Shown here: piece after piece, positions 26,239 to 38,592 of the stretch
How positions within the stretch are numbered: the stretch's first letter is position 1
How the letters are laid out: each line of letters opens with the position of its first letter
Source: Flammulina velutipes
Taxonomy: Eukaryota > Basidiomycota > Agaricomycetes > Agaricales > Physalacriaceae
DNA: 64,000 nucleotides
Assembly: GCA_011800155.1 (NCBI GenBank)
Contig: CM022374.1
Span: 2,232,001 to 2,296,000 of the forward strand
Direction of reading: 5' to 3'
The notes under the pieces: model-generated
Told to the model about the DNA's origin: nothing
The model's database searches: none
Seen by the model: only the letters and a program-made list of their open reading frames with translations
Made by a program: the position numbers and the translations under genes

Positions 26239-26804
26239 GACAGTAGAGTAAAGGAAACCATACTCGGAAAAAGCAGTTCATGATGTCGGTACCGGAAGTA
26301 AACGGCAGATGCCAGCTCAGATAAATAGCTCAAGTCGGATTTGGGTGATTTCCTGCCTTTACATAGCAGGACTGGCGATTTAGTAGCAGAGATGGCGACT
26401 GAAAGACAGCGAGGAGCTCAATTCATTCCAACTACTTTGAACTACACGTAACGCCAGTTATCTTGTCTGATAAAACGCGGCAGGCAGTGAACAGCTAATG
26501 CCGCCGGGCGATCTGCGTCGGCTTGATAATTAATTGAATGTGGCGGCATGTATGCTTGCACTAGGGCAATGCTGAGAGATGCTAGCCTCCCGTAGCTTTA
26601 TCCTTGGTCGTTAGCATTAGCTGGATCTGTAACTGACTATAGCTTTTGTATTGGTCTTTGGAGCCAGACCTGAGTAGGATTGGACCTATGTGGTTGATCC
26701 GCTGCTGACCTAAGCCGCCGGGTACAAATCGTGCCGCCGGTCCATTCAACTCTTCTGTGTCTACGGTTCCTCTTTCAAGTCGACTCTCATCACCGCGAAT
26801 AAAC
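26239..26804. promoter_or_regulatory. Divergent intergenic region, MFS transporter and Zn2Cys6 regulator
   Basis: Some 566 bases between two divergent start codons. It holds no gene. The arrangement of a transporter facing a Zn2Cys6 regulator is compatible with the factor controlling its neighbour, but no binding site was identified. Confidence 0.4.
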
Positions 26805-29083
26805 ATGGACAAACCAAAACGCAGGCGTCTCGCAAAGGTATCTATTTCTCTTTCTCATCGTTACAGCCATCGCTGAGAATGCTAGGCGTGCGACGGATGC
26901 CACAAGAGCAAACGCAGATGCGATGGGACTGGTATGTGTGCAACCTTGCCAACCAATGTTATTCACAAAGTCAGTAGATCCGTGCAGCAACTGGTAGCTC
27001 AGCCGTCTCTCCTCGCTTGTGTCTCTTCTCAATGTGTCTCTAGCTACTTTGCATCGAAGCCATGCACGTACACCGACTCGAGTGGACGTCCAGTTGCTCC
27101 TCCTCGCAACCCCGATCCCCAGCCTGCGCCGTCGCACCATTACCAATATCCACAGCCACAGACCTCCTACAGTGTCTCGTCTCGGAAACGGCCGCGCTCA
27201 GATTTGGATCCCGACGCACTCGATCCACTGCTAATTCGTGAACTAACGAGTCGTAGGTCTCGCCGTCTCTTTCCTTACAAACGCCCTAACAGGCCTTTCA
27301 GTGTTCTTTGCCCACGCCCAGCCGTTCGTCGCAATCATACACAAACCCACGTTCTGTACTGCCTTGGCTCACAACCAGGTCCCGCTTTACCTGCTTCATG
27401 CAATGTCCGCCATTGCGTCTCGCCATTCAAAACAACCGTCTCTGAGAACCACCCCCTCGCGGCTCGCAGGCCGCAGATTTGCAGACTCCGCTATTTCTCT
27501 CATGTTTGACTCTTCTGGCCGTCTAATCGCGCCCACCAACCTTCAGACCGCCCAGACGCTTTGCCTGTTGTCTGCTTACATTGTCGTAAATACCCAGGAC
27601 CAGGCAAGCTTTGACGCCGCTTCGAAAGACAAAAGTCCGGCCGGATGGATATCAGCAGAACGTTTCCGTGCCCTTTCTCTACAGCTCATTGAGGCTATGA
27701 ACGTCCATACTCCGGAGCACCCGCTCATAACACCAGTCCCATCCGCTGCCTTGATCAACGAGAGCATAGAACGAGAATGTGTCCGCCGCATCTTCTGGAT
27801 GATCTACATCATGGACTGCACACGCTCGATCTACTTTGGCTGGCAAGGCGGTGCCCACATTTCGGCCAGTAGTAAAGCGCCGAGCATCGGAGGTGGTGTC
27901 CTGGGCTTCAGCGAGGCAGAACTACGCCTCCGACTACCAGTCGACGAAACCAGTTTCGAGTTGGGCACCGTTCACCAAAGTCTTCCCGAGTACCTTTACC
28001 TGCCGGCGGTTCGGACGCATTATGCTTCTGAGATGGGCCATCTCGTTCGAGTTATCACCATCTGTCAGAAGATTGAATGGGCTCTGGACGCACTGATAGA
28101 CCCCCAGGTTCGAGAAACGGTGATGGAATGCGAGAAACTGCTCGATGTGGGTTACATCTTCGTACTCCGTACCTTCCTAACTCAATATTCCAGGAATGGT
28201 CATCATCGTTACCGGCACACCTTCTGTTTTCGGCGCATTGTCTGGCCGTTCAGAAAACCATGTTCGAAACGGCCTCCAACCTCGGCGCATGGTGTTATGC
28301 CGCCATCCACGTCTACTACGCTTCTTGCTCGTTGGGTATCATAGTAGTAAGCACGCGCCGTTCAGACTTTTGTCTTATTTCTTACCAATATACAGGCGCG
28401 ACAACGATTTGCAGAGCAAGATCATGTTGCATATCATGTCCCAGACATCAGTTTCATCATGGACCGAATCTACGCTGTAAAGGGCATGCTCTTGGGCCGG
28501 ACGAACCAATCCCTCATCCGTAAGTGGCCATCTCAGCTACTGAAATGTCACCTGATGATTTTCTTTGTTATTTTAGTTGGCGTCGTGATATGGGTAAGCA
28601 TCCGCGTTGACTAAAAGTCCGTCTATTAACGATAAGCAGCCGCTCGTCAAGTATCTGAACAATTCAGACAACATCGACGTTGCGACTTGGCTCGACGAAT
28701 TCGACGACATGGCAGGCGTTCGAATGGACCTCCTGGTGCGCAACCGATGGGGCGACCAAACCTCCTCTTCTTCACTGTGTCTGCGACAACCTACTCCCTG
28801 CACAGTAACGCCACCAACACGCCTTGATCGTACCGACGTGGATCTTGATCCTACACTGATGAGCCCGGCGGAGAAGAGTTTCTACTCTGTCCCAGGTTTA
28901 TCCCAAAATGATAAAAAGCTCTTGCCTTCGCTCAAGGCAAGTGGACTGCTCGAATGGAGCAATGCAGGAGGATCCTCCGGCCCACCGTCCGCCGTCTCTG
29001 ACCGGAGAGCATCGACCTCCTCTGAGGGCGGTGCGAGGAGTTTACCTATGGGCATGTCGTGGCTGGCCGACGACTCGCGGTGA
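26805..29083 (+). CDS. Zn2Cys6 fungal transcription factor
   Basis: Exon 1 (26805-26837) gives MDKPKRRRLAK. Exons 2-4 spell a split binuclear zinc cluster: ACDGCHKSKRRC, DGTVDP, CSNC, YFASKPC, i.e. C-x2-C-x6-C-x6-C-x2-C-x6-C. A Pro/Gln-rich linker leads to RKRPRSDLDPDALDPLLIREL and the middle homology region (FFAHAQPFVAIIHKPTF, RRIFWMIYIMDCTRS). Further exons carry WSSSLPAHLLFSAHCLAVQ, ARQRFAEQDHVAYHVPD and a C-terminal WLDEFDDMAGVRMDLL. The stop is at 29083. The junction near 27250-27300 is uncertain (donor GTGAAC or GTCGTA). The regulon is unknown. Confidence 0.85.
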
Positions 29084-30009
29084 CGCAGGAGAAATGTAAA
29101 AAAACCTCATCATCGAACATCTTGTAACACATTCATAATATGGACCATCTCCCAGTGCACCTCGTACTACATCAGCATACTATTCCGTTAATCCCTTACC
29201 TACACTGATCTGATACGATACATTCCCCTGGACGTACCAGGGCGTTAATACATACTTTTTGTCGGCATGACGCCTGTTACGAGAGTTTGGGTAGGTTGGG
29301 TAGGATAGCTACCCTCCATCAGTTGCGAGAGCGAACTGCAGTCTGCTGAGCAGGGGTGGTTGTGGTGGTAGCGGAAGCAAATCCTTCCGGGATTGTGGCG
29401 CGGCTGAATCGAGGTACTTACTGTCCGAGAGGCCTCAAATCAGGTGGAATTTCTATTTGGATATGTGGTATTATTATATCTACTCCACCCTTTCCGGGCA
29501 GGAGATATATCAGAAATTCAAGGTTCGGTATATAGACGGTGGGTAATTCTTGAGGATCCTCGTCCCAGGCCTTACCTCGAATAGATGAGTACGACCAAGA
29601 GTCATATTTTCAAATTCCAAACCTTGTTTGTTATTTAATTAATTATGGAGGATTTATTGGATCTGATCCTTCGGAGTTGAAATTGAATCACCAAAAGCGT
29701 GGCGCACCCAGCAACGTGGACTTGAGGAACATGGACCTTACTAACTTACCCGGATTTTTTAGAACGTACAATAACATTAAGTAACTCGTCAATGCCATGT
29801 AGGTTCCGACGATAACGCAAATAACAGGGCTACGGGGATGTAGACATAAATTCACTATCCGTATGAGAGGGAGATGGTGTAAGTGAATGATGATGATTCA
29901 TAGTAATTCTAACGGAGGACAGCAAAGGAAAGCGCACAGCTAGTTTACAACAAGGGATGTACAACTGTCTGGCAGTCTAAGTTTTACAAGATGGGTCATG
30001 ACGTTCTGG
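29084..30009. other. AT-rich spacer, left edge of a segmental duplication
   Basis: No gene supported from 29084 to about 29888; it includes an AT-rich stretch near 29630-29650. From about 29889 the sequence matches about 33290 onward and belongs to the first unit of the FAD-gene duplication. Confidence 0.5.
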
Positions 30010-32658
30010 TCAATGATGAAGGTCATGAGAAGGAGGAAGGGGAGGAAAAGGAGACGAGAGCCAGCGGGTTCTGAACGCTAGCCAGAGTACCTTAGCTACA
30101 AGGACCGGGTGCAAAGCGTCTATCGATGTGGCGTCCTGCATCATCTCCGTCCTCCAGACGAAGTCACCTACAAAGGCCAGGCCTTTAGGTCATGTTACAC
30201 GGAAACTCACTAAATGGAACACACACCCGCTTGTTCATCCTGACAACAAGGTATTCAGTTTGTGATCTCAGCCAGGATGCAGAAAACGGCGACTTACAAT
30301 GCTGGACAGCCTAAATAGATGTTTTAGATACCATCGTATGAGAGCACCTTGGGACAGGCTCTCTCCGCTCTCTGGGACTGTGGTAGACCAAGCGTAATCT
30401 GACTTCCGTGTAAGTAGGTGGTTACGAGGGATCGGCGCAAAATAGTATACCGGACAGCTTCCCAGACGCCCTAGTATAATTAAAATCAATCAGCTCGACC
30501 GTCAATGTCACGGCAGAACACTGACCACATCGGCTTGAGCTTCCCAGCCTGAGCTTTGAAGAATCGACGGGAGAAGTCAGTCGGAATGGAATCATCGATT
30601 TTTGTCGTCCCTTGAAGTAAAGTGTTCATACACAGGGCTCCGAGAAGCGCTTTAGGGAATCCTTGACTGGGAAGAATGAGATCCGGGTGATTGGAAGCAA
30701 AAAGAAAGGTAGTAATCACGTTGGTAGCGGGTTGAGACGGCAAACGCTGTCACCGGTCGCGACAAAATTGGCGGGAAGGTGTGGCGCGTCCTCGTAGTGC
30801 ATCCAGACCGAAGCAGCTGTGATAATATAGCACTATAGAAGAGACGAAATGTAAGGCAACTCACGGACACGTACGGCGCTGCATGTCATCGTGTCCTCCG
30901 CTTCCTTCAGCATGTCCAGGAAGGGGAACACCCAATCAGGTAGAGGGCGTTCAACGACTATGGACTCCAGATGTTTCCGGATGTCGACTAAGCCTTTGGG
31001 CTTGACGGGAGATCCCCAGGAGCCGCATAGCATCAGAACTAACAATAAGTACACCAGTCCATCGTAATACAATAAGGGTAGTCAGAAAGTCGATACCAGG
31101 TCGATTCTGGAGGTCGATACAGAGGTCGATTCTTGATGCTGTATCGAGTGCCAATTTAGTCGATTCCGGTCGATTCATCAGAATCGTCGTACCGAGTCCG
31201 GAGCCGGTACAACAACTCGATTCTCCAGAATCGACAGTCGATACAGGACATCGGACATTTGTTGATTAATTAATTAGTTCCACGCGTCTTATAATAGGTC
31301 ATTAATATGCTAGCTTGCGTTGGCAATGCCTTTCCGCTATGATACCTTGACCTGGGTTGTTGGTGAGTGGTATAAAAATCGATACAGCATCAAGAATCGA
31401 CCTCTGTATCGACCTCCAGAATCGACCTGGTATCGACTTTCTGACTACCCTTAATCTATCTCAACTCACTTGCATTCGGTCCGTCCTTGAAAGCACTGTA
31501 CATACCAGTAGATTTCCCAAGGACAGGCATCAAAGAAATGATGCCTGCTTCCAGATTATCGAATCCTCCAGGAATAGGCAGCCGTTTCGCCAATGAGGGA
31601 CTGACGACGAAACGGCTCGTCGAGTAATGCATTTTGCCGTCGTATGAAGTCTTCAGCGTGTCGAAAGACGCCGTCTTGGAGTCATCCAACCCAAAGCCAG
31701 CCGCTTGGAGCCATTTGGAACCAGATTGGGAAGGGCCCGTACAGTCTGAGTACACCGTGAGAAGAACCATAAGTGGACTAGCTAATATAACCGTGACATA
31801 CCGACCACCAATGCAGCATCAATGTCAGTAGTGCTACCTTCTTTCGTTTGGACGATAACATTTCCGAGATATCCTGGCTTCTTTTGGTTCTTTCGCACGC
31901 CTATGACCATTCCAGACACTTGCTTGATGTTCGGATACGTTTTGGGATCCAAAGTTATACGTCGGATAAGAGTCTCTGTGGTATGCCTGGACGCGAACAA
32001 TGTGTTAGGTAGATTTCCCAGAAAACGTCTGCGGGGAAGTTTAAACTCGTAGCCCCAGAAGCTAGCGGAAAAATCCGCTGGGGCGGTCCTCAATCATTGT
32101 GAGCAAATGTAGCAAACAGAGTAAAGAGGCTCAGTATACCGAATGTTGAACTCTTCACACAATTGCCGGAAGTTGGAAAACATGGTCAGCATGCCCTGGT
32201 AGAAGAACAGTAGTGTACCTACGTGGAAATGAGTTCCTAAAGAAACAGTCAATAAATAAGACCGACTCACAATGAAGAGACTTGTATTGGATCAGTCGGG
32301 CACGGGTTTGCGACTCTGGCCACAGTGTAACTTCACGACCTTCGTCTGTCGACAACCATGCCTCCGGCTCAACAATAATGACGTGCTCAAAATGGTCATG
32401 ACAAACACGAGCCGCCAAAAGGCCCGCCACACTATACGCCAGACTAAAATAAGCCACCCATGCAGAGACAGAAAAATATAAGCCGAACCTCCCGCCACAC
32501 ACGACCGCCGTTCCGTTGATTTTCTTGGCTCGGCCCTTCCCAAAAATGCTCAAGTCGTGCAGACCAGTCTCCACAAGGAGAAGGTGTTTGCGCAAAGCAC
32601 GACAGACGACAATGCTGAGAAAGATCACCACAGGTGCGAAAAAGGGAATGGGAAGCAT
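30010..32658 (-). CDS. FAD-binding oxidoreductase-like protein, copy A
   Basis: ATG 32658 (MLPIPFFAPVVIF), a hydrophobic N-terminus that may anchor the protein. The Rossmann dinucleotide motif VVCGGSVAGLLAARV is split by an intron, followed by HVIIVEPEAW. Later exons give LLFFYQGMLAMFPNF, the FWGYEFKLPRR region, DCTGPSQSGSKWL and SVCRLNPLP, patterns of FAD monooxygenase/halogenase-like flavoproteins. The C-terminus reads RWYLKHLFRLSSI and DFVWRTEMMQDATSID. A 20-nt exon (30451-30470) sits between GTCAGT- and GTATAC-type introns. Exact reaction unknown. The intron before LMLCGSWGSP holds the inserted element. Copy B is its tandem sister. Confidence 0.72.
31074..31452. mobile_element. 379-bp non-autonomous element with perfect 74-bp inverted repeats
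   Basis: Positions 31074-31147 are the exact reverse complement of 31379-31452 (74 of 74 bases). The target duplication is AAT (31071-31073 and 31453-31455); the matching intron in copy B has a single AAT and no insertion. The ends start AAGGGTAGTCAG. The repeats contain GTCGATAC/GTCGATTC blocks about every 12 bases, continued loosely inside. No open reading frame. It is a recent, transposase-dependent MITE-type insertion in an intron of FAD copy A. Confidence 0.9.
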
Positions 32659-33414
32659 GGCGTGAATGAATCCGTCGCAATGGGATCTTCGTTTTTATAC
32701 GTACGATGTTATCTGGCTGGGAGACATCATGGCCCTGACATGAGCGAGTGAGCGACTTGTCCGACGGCGATTGCAATGATGGGAATCTGGACTACTTGTG
32801 CACGATCACCTCATCCAAAAAATCGCTGGCTGAAGCATCAGCTGCAGATTCAATGATAGAAAAAATCAAAGCGAGCGCACCAGATATTGCAAGGACATCG
32901 CACACAACATGTTCAAACCGACCAATCAATAACCTGAGCTGGAGAGGAGCATCTTGTAAGCCGAGTCAGAAATCTTTCAAGGGGACGATCACAGGCAACT
33001 TGTTAGTCTTGAACATGGAAGTTCGACTGCAAGATAGGGACGCGATCATGTGCGTACAGGTGGAGATGATGTGGCGTGAAATTTCTTTGACGACCAGATT
33101 TTGGTACCTGATGGGAAGGAACAATAGTACGTATTCCGCAACGACAAGATGCATTTCTGAAACATTGTTAGATCTTATGGCGACGAAACCGCCGACTTCA
33201 GTTCAAGGACATATAGACTCCGAGGTTGGCGCGTTCGACAGGGTTACGCACGTATAGTACACACAGACACAAGTTCAGGAGATGGCGTAAATGATTCATC
33301 AGAGAGTATTTCTAACAGAGAACAGCAAGAGGAAAGCGCACAGCTAGTGTACAACAGGGAATGTACAACTGTCTGGCAGTCTAAGTTTTACAAGGGTCAT
33401 GGCGGTGTCAATCG
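32659..33414. other. Spacer between the two FAD gene copies
   Basis: It contains the upstream region of copy A and the junction of the two duplication units (about 33160-33290). No supported gene: the plus-strand frame 32748-33257 lies across sequence shared with the upstream region of copy B, where it is not kept open. Confidence 0.5.
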
Positions 33415-36400
33415 TCAATCATGAAGATCATAAGAAGGAGGAAGGGGAGGAAAAGGAGACGAGAGCCAGCGAATCTTGAACGCTAGCCAGAGTACCTTAG
33501 CTACAAGGACCGGGTGTAAAGCATCTATCGATGTGGCGTCCTGCATCATCTCTGTGCGCCAGATAAAGTCACCTACAGAGGCCAGATCGTCAGATAATCA
33601 TACACTGCTACTCGCTGAAGGAAACACGTACCCGCTTGTTCGTCCTAATAATAAATGATCAATTTATGGTCTTCAGAATACAGAAAATGGTTGGCTCACA
33701 ATGCTGGACAGCCTAAACAGATGCCGCAGATACCATCGTCCGACAGTGCCTTGGGAGAGACTCTCCCCGCTCTGTGGGACTGTGGTAGACCAAGCGTAAT
33801 CTGTATTGATGTAAGCAAGCAGTTAAGATGTATTGACGCAAGATAGTATACCGGACAGCTTCCCAGACGCCCTATAATTAAAATCAATCAGCTCGACCGT
33901 CGATACCGTCAAGTCACGGCACAACACTGACCACATCGGTTTGAGCTTCGCAGCTTGAGCCTTGAAGAATCGACGAGAGAAGTCAGGCGGGATGGAATCA
34001 TCGCCTGTGGTTGCCCCTTGAAGTGCAGTATTCATACACAGGGCTCCGAGAAGCGCTTTGGTACACCCTTGACTGCGAAAGAATGATATTGGCCCATTGA
34101 CGAGTGAGTAAGGATTTACTCACGCTGCTAGCGGGTTGAGGCGGCAAACGCTGTCACCGAGGGCCACAAAATTGGCGGGAAGGTGTGTAGCACCCTCGTA
34201 GTGCATCCAGACAGGAGCAGCTGTAGTAGGATATCAATTGACTGTATTGAAAGAGACACAAAACAAAGAAATAACTCACGAACACGTACAGTGCTGCACG
34301 TCATTGTGTCCTCCGCTTCCTTCAGCATATCCAGGAAGGGGAACAACCAATCAGGTAGAGGGCGTTCGACAACTATGGACTCCAGATGTTTTCGGATTTC
34401 GACTAAACCTTTGGGCTTGGAGGGAGATCCCCAGGAGCCGCATAGCATCAGGACTAATGTTCAGTAAGCACACCGGTCCATCCCATACAATCCATCTTGA
34501 CTCACTTGCGTTCGGTCCGTCCTTGAAAGCACTGTACATACTAGAGGATTCCCCAAAGACAGGCAACAGAGAAATAATGCTTCCTCCAAGATTATCGAAT
34601 CCTCCAGGAATAGGCAGCCGTTTCGCCAATGAAGGACTGACGACAAAACGGCTCGTCGAGTAATGCATTTTGCCGTCGTATGAGGTCTTCAACTTGTTGA
34701 AAGACGCCGTCTCGGAGTCATCCAACCCAAAGCCAGCCGCTTGGAGCCATTTGGCGCCAGACTGGGAAGGTCCCGTACAATCTGGGTGCACCGTAAGAAA
34801 AACCAGAGGAGGACTATATATAACATTGACTTACCGACCACCAACGCAGCATTGATGTCCGTAATGCTACCATCTTTTGTTCGAACAGTCACATTTCCGA
34901 GATATCCTGGCTTCTTTTGGTTCTTTTGCACAGCTGTGGCCGTTCCAGACATTTGCTTGATGTTCGGATAAGCCTTGGGGTCTAAAGTTATACGTCGGAT
35001 AAGAGTTTCCAGAGCATGCCTGGACGTGAACAATGTGTTGGGTAGATTTCCCAGAAAACGTCTGTGAGGGAGCTTGAGTTCGTAGCCCCAGAAGTTAGCG
35101 GAATAAGTTGCCGGGGCGGTCCTCAATCATTGTGAGCGGATAGTGGAACTAGAGAGGAGTGGCATACCGGATGTTGAACTCTTTGCATAATTGCAGGAAG
35201 TTGGGAAACATGGCCAGCATGCCCTGATAAAAGAACAGTAGTGTACCTACGTTGAATGAGTTCCCAGAGAATGAATAAAAAAAATTCAGACGACTTGCAA
35301 TGAAGAGAGTTGTATTGGATTAGTCGAGCTCGGGATTGAGACTCTGGCCACAGGGTAACTTCGCGGCCTTCGTCTGTCGACAACCATGCCTCCGGTTCAA
35401 CGATAATGACGTGCTCAAAATGGTCATGACAAACACGAGCCGCCAAAAGGCCCGCCACACTATACAAATAGAATAAGCCTCCCATTCAGAGAAAGAAAAA
35501 TATAGGCCGAACCTCCCACCACATACGACCGCCGTTCCATTGATCTTCGTGGCGCGATCCTTTCCAAAAGCACGCAAGTCGTGCAGACCAGTCTCCACAA
35601 CAAGAAGGTGTTTGCGCAAAGCACGACATACAACAACGCCGAGAAAGATTGCCAGAGGCGGGAAGAAGAGGATGGGAAGCATGGCGTGAACGAATCAGTC
35701 GCAATGCAATCTCCGTTTTTATACTTACAATATTGACTTATCTGGGCTGCGAGACATATCACGGCCCTGACGCGAGGGAACCGTCCGATTACAATGACAA
35801 TGTGAGTCTATTGCCATTATCCGTGACAGATCGTGGTGCAGCCTGCATAAGGTTATCCGCCACGCCGAAAAGAGTGCACGATCAGCGCGTCCATCTGAAA
35901 AAGCGAGGCCAGTTCATCTTAGACCTTCTCAAGCATCAGGTTCGGGGTGTAGTAAGAAAAATCCAGGCGTGGGCGCGCACCAAATATAGGCATGTAAGTC
36001 CCGTCCTAGTACCTTGCATACAACGTGTCAAAGAACGACCTTGGCATCGGCGCATCGATTGTCATAATGATAGCTCATCCGGCAGAGGCCGCCGGAAGAA
36101 AAATCAGAAGAGCATTCTCCTACGTCTAATAGTCCCTATTCAAGGCTGTGAGCTGACAGTCGAAGCCGTTTGACTTCTATAGATGATGGTTTAGGATATT
36201 TCATGAGATATCTGGATCATCCGAACCTTGGGAAAAGATACGCGTGGCATGAGAATCTGTGAAATCAGTCGACAACCTGAGAATAACGACACAAATTTCC
36301 TCTGGAGAAGATCAGACACCAATGAGAGTGTAATCTTAACGAACAAGATATCACAAAGTTCTCAGCATGGAAGTGGTACTGGAAGTCCCGGCAAGTCCGA

Positions 36401-36490
36401 CTGTAAGGACGCGATCACGTGTGGACGGGTGGAGATGATGTGGCGTGAAATTTCACTGACGGCCAGAGGTTTGGTATCCGGAATGAAATG
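33290..36490. repeat. Segmental duplication, unit 2
   Basis: Direct tandem partner of about 29889-33160. Coding and flanking sequence are both duplicated, so this was a DNA-level event and not retroposition. All introns are kept. The unit lacks the 379-bp element and so preserves the empty insertion site near 34493. Confidence 0.85.
33415..35682 (-). CDS. FAD-binding oxidoreductase-like protein, copy B
   Basis: ATG 35682 (MLPILFFPPLAIF). The same exon order as copy A: VVCGGSVAGLLAARV, VIIVEPEAW, TLLFFYQGMLAMFP, FWGYELKLPHR, DCTGPSQSGAKWL, LMLCGSWGSPSKPKG, SRRFFKAQAAKLKPMW, a 20-nt exon (33852-33871), DYAWSTTVPQSG and a C-terminal DFIWRTEMMQDATSID, ending at 33415. No stop or frameshift found. 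The intron after NSLH begins GCAAGT (35298-35293 on the minus strand), a GC-AG intron, where copy A has GTGAGT. Function as for copy A: an FAD-dependent oxidoreductase of unknown substrate. Confidence 0.72.
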
Positions 36491-36513
36491 TTACAACACG
36501 TTTTACAAAATAG
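35683..36513. other. Spacer between FAD copy B and GH5 gene
   Basis: The upstream region of copy B and the right edge of duplication unit 2 (to about 36490), then the 3' side of the GH5 gene. A plus-strand open frame 35649-36173 overlaps the FAD start antisense, has no recognisable domain and is not accepted. Confidence 0.5.
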
Positions 36514-38196
36514 TTACAGGAATGGCTCCCAAGCTTGAGGAAGAATCGACGAGATAGAAGGGCCGTTGGGAGGCTCGATGGACTGGAAGTACTGTCAAAG
36601 ATAATCGTGAGTACCGGAACATTTCAATGTTGGCATGGTAAAATCTTACGTCTCCCCACCATGGGCCAGCAGCCCAGTAAGCGGCACCAATCCAGGCTCC
36701 ACCAGCCTGTTGCATTGAGCACAACGCGCCATGAACAGCCGCCACACTAACATCTTCTGTTAATTTCACCTGATATCACTCAAGAGAGTGAGACGTACCA
36801 GGCGCTGTTAGAACCAGCACCGATCTCTCCCAAGAAGCCTTTCAGGCCCGTCGACTTGAGCCATTCCGTGGCGGCTGCAAGGCGTTCCTTTCCAATAGTG
36901 GAGGACACACAGGTCGGGCTAGTGCCGGAACCGTCGCTGTCGAGGTATTGATGCATTTCTGAAACAATGTCAAAACGAGACGAAATGAAAAATCTTGGTA
37001 CGGACCGATGGCGGTATTGTTCAGCGGGTCAGAGATGGCAGCGAATGCCTGAGAGTTGCCAGAGGTAGTCCAAGCTGCAGAATAATGAGTCACTAGAAGA
37101 ACAGTCAACGCGAACACATACTCCATGCACCAGTCCAAGCTAGTTTTCAAGATTGTCAGCCATCGCTGACTGAACAAATAACATTTGCTCACATGTCCCT
37201 TCCACGAAGATCGGTTGCTTCGCTCCACTGGCACGGACGCCGTTGACGCCTGCCTGCATCAACTGGAAGACGGTCGAGGCGGGGATGTCGTGAGGCTCGT
37301 TCATGAGATCTAAAAACATCACCCCTAATGAGGTACTGAGTGCGCCAGAACCTTATTATGCGTACCGAAGATAACATGGTCGTTATTGACGAACAGTGTT
37401 GCAAAGTTGGTCCAGACTGCACGCTATTAAGCGACAAAAGATCATCAGATAGGTGAATCGTACATTTCTGGAAGCTATGAAAGGATTTAGTGATTCACAT
37501 ACACCATGGTGATAATATGCTTTATGCGTACTCTGCCACGTTCAAGAGCTGTGCGCCGTTGTATATCTGGAAGTTGTGCGCTTGCCAGAAATGAGACTAT
37601 TATGGAGCGGACATGGAAGAATCAACGTACGTTCGATGGCAACATAAGCACCTTTGCCCGTGATGTATTTGATAGTCTGCGAGTACGGTTAGGGTACGCC
37701 CAGCCTGAGTACCATGACGGGACTGACATCTTGGATTAGGCCAAGGTAGGCTGAGTTGAAGGGTCCGGTAATTCCAGTAGCAGGAGGAGTAAGACGTTCC
37801 AGTAAGAAGGGAACGCGGAAGAGGTTGAATCCACGTCCGACGAAGTACTGTACGGATATGTGAATTGATCAGTTGCGAAGATTTGCAGGCAACGTACGTC
37901 GATAGAACTAGACCATACGACTGTGAACATCATTTCGTCTGCGAAAGAGTATCGACATACCTGGGAGCCGGGAAGACATAGTCCGTCATGTACACTCCGG
38001 GGATGTTTTGGTTTCCGAACTCGGCACCTGACTGGTTGACACCAAAGTACTTGAACTTCGTGCGTTGACCAGTACACGACAAGGCTTGTCGTGCAGATAA
38101 TGTGGGGGTCTTCTCCTCGTCCACGACTGTGGGTGAGGGTACGGCCACAGCCGACACGACAAGGGCCAAAGAGATGAATGAGTGGAGGAACTTCAT
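36514..38196 (-). CDS. Secreted GH5 endoglucanase (GH5_5-like)
   Basis: ATG 38196 starts [20 protein letters not shown], a signal peptide followed by a short propeptide-like stretch. GH5 features in order: [14 protein letters not shown], a region reading [37 protein letters not shown] with the acid/base Glu, [28 protein letters not shown], and [10 protein letters not shown] with the nucleophile Glu, then [19 protein letters not shown]. It cleaves beta-1,4-glucan (cellulose). No CBM1 cellulose-binding module is present. About ten introns, including an 11-nt exon at 37464-37474 and donors reading GTCAGT and GTCCGT. Phase is consistent throughout. Confidence 0.9.
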
Positions 38197-38592
38197 GGCT
38201 GGATACCGATACCACGTTAGCAACAGAACGAGTGATCTTCCAGTTAAATAGTAAACCGTGCAAAGGATCCGTTATATGTCCGAAGAGTCCTCGACTTTCA
38301 TCACCTGCATGATCCAACGCCAGCATCCTTGGAACAGCGACGTTCCAGTGTTTCCATGGACGACGAAGATACACCGAGCAGTCCAAGCCAAATGTCCAGT
38401 GACGTCCGATGAGATGCTCTTCCGGGTATTAGACGCACACAACGTGGGCTTCGGAAAATCTTGCTTTATCCGATTTTAGTCCTCGCGCTAGATACAAGTA
38501 CATCATGATGCTACAGATTCCGTGAAATCTGCACGAGAACTCAGTCAAGAGGCAATCAAAAAAGCAAACGCTGGCAAAACGTACATATACTT
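38197..38592. other. Spacer between GH5 and SARAF-like genes
   Basis: GH5 upstream region plus the 3' side of the SARAF-like gene. No gene or repeat recognised. Confidence 0.5.

Larger units (their letters stand above)
29889..33160. repeat. Segmental duplication, unit 1
   Basis: This stretch is paralogous to 33290-36490. Matches include the left edge (AAAGCGCACAGCTAGT near 29932 and 33334), the whole FAD gene and the right edge (GGTGGAGATGATGTGGCGTG near 33060 and 36428). The two units are directly repeated and adjacent. Unit 1 is longer mainly because of the insertion at 31074-31452. Confidence 0.85.

Noticed and set aside
29270..29320. GGGTAGG repeats as telomere-like sequence
   Set aside because: Only a few degenerate copies near 29290-29310, not a tandem TTAGGG array.
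35649..36173. Plus-strand open frame of 174 codons overlapping the start of FAD copy B
   Set aside because: It is antisense to the FAD exon and is not kept open in the paralogous stretch of duplication unit 1.
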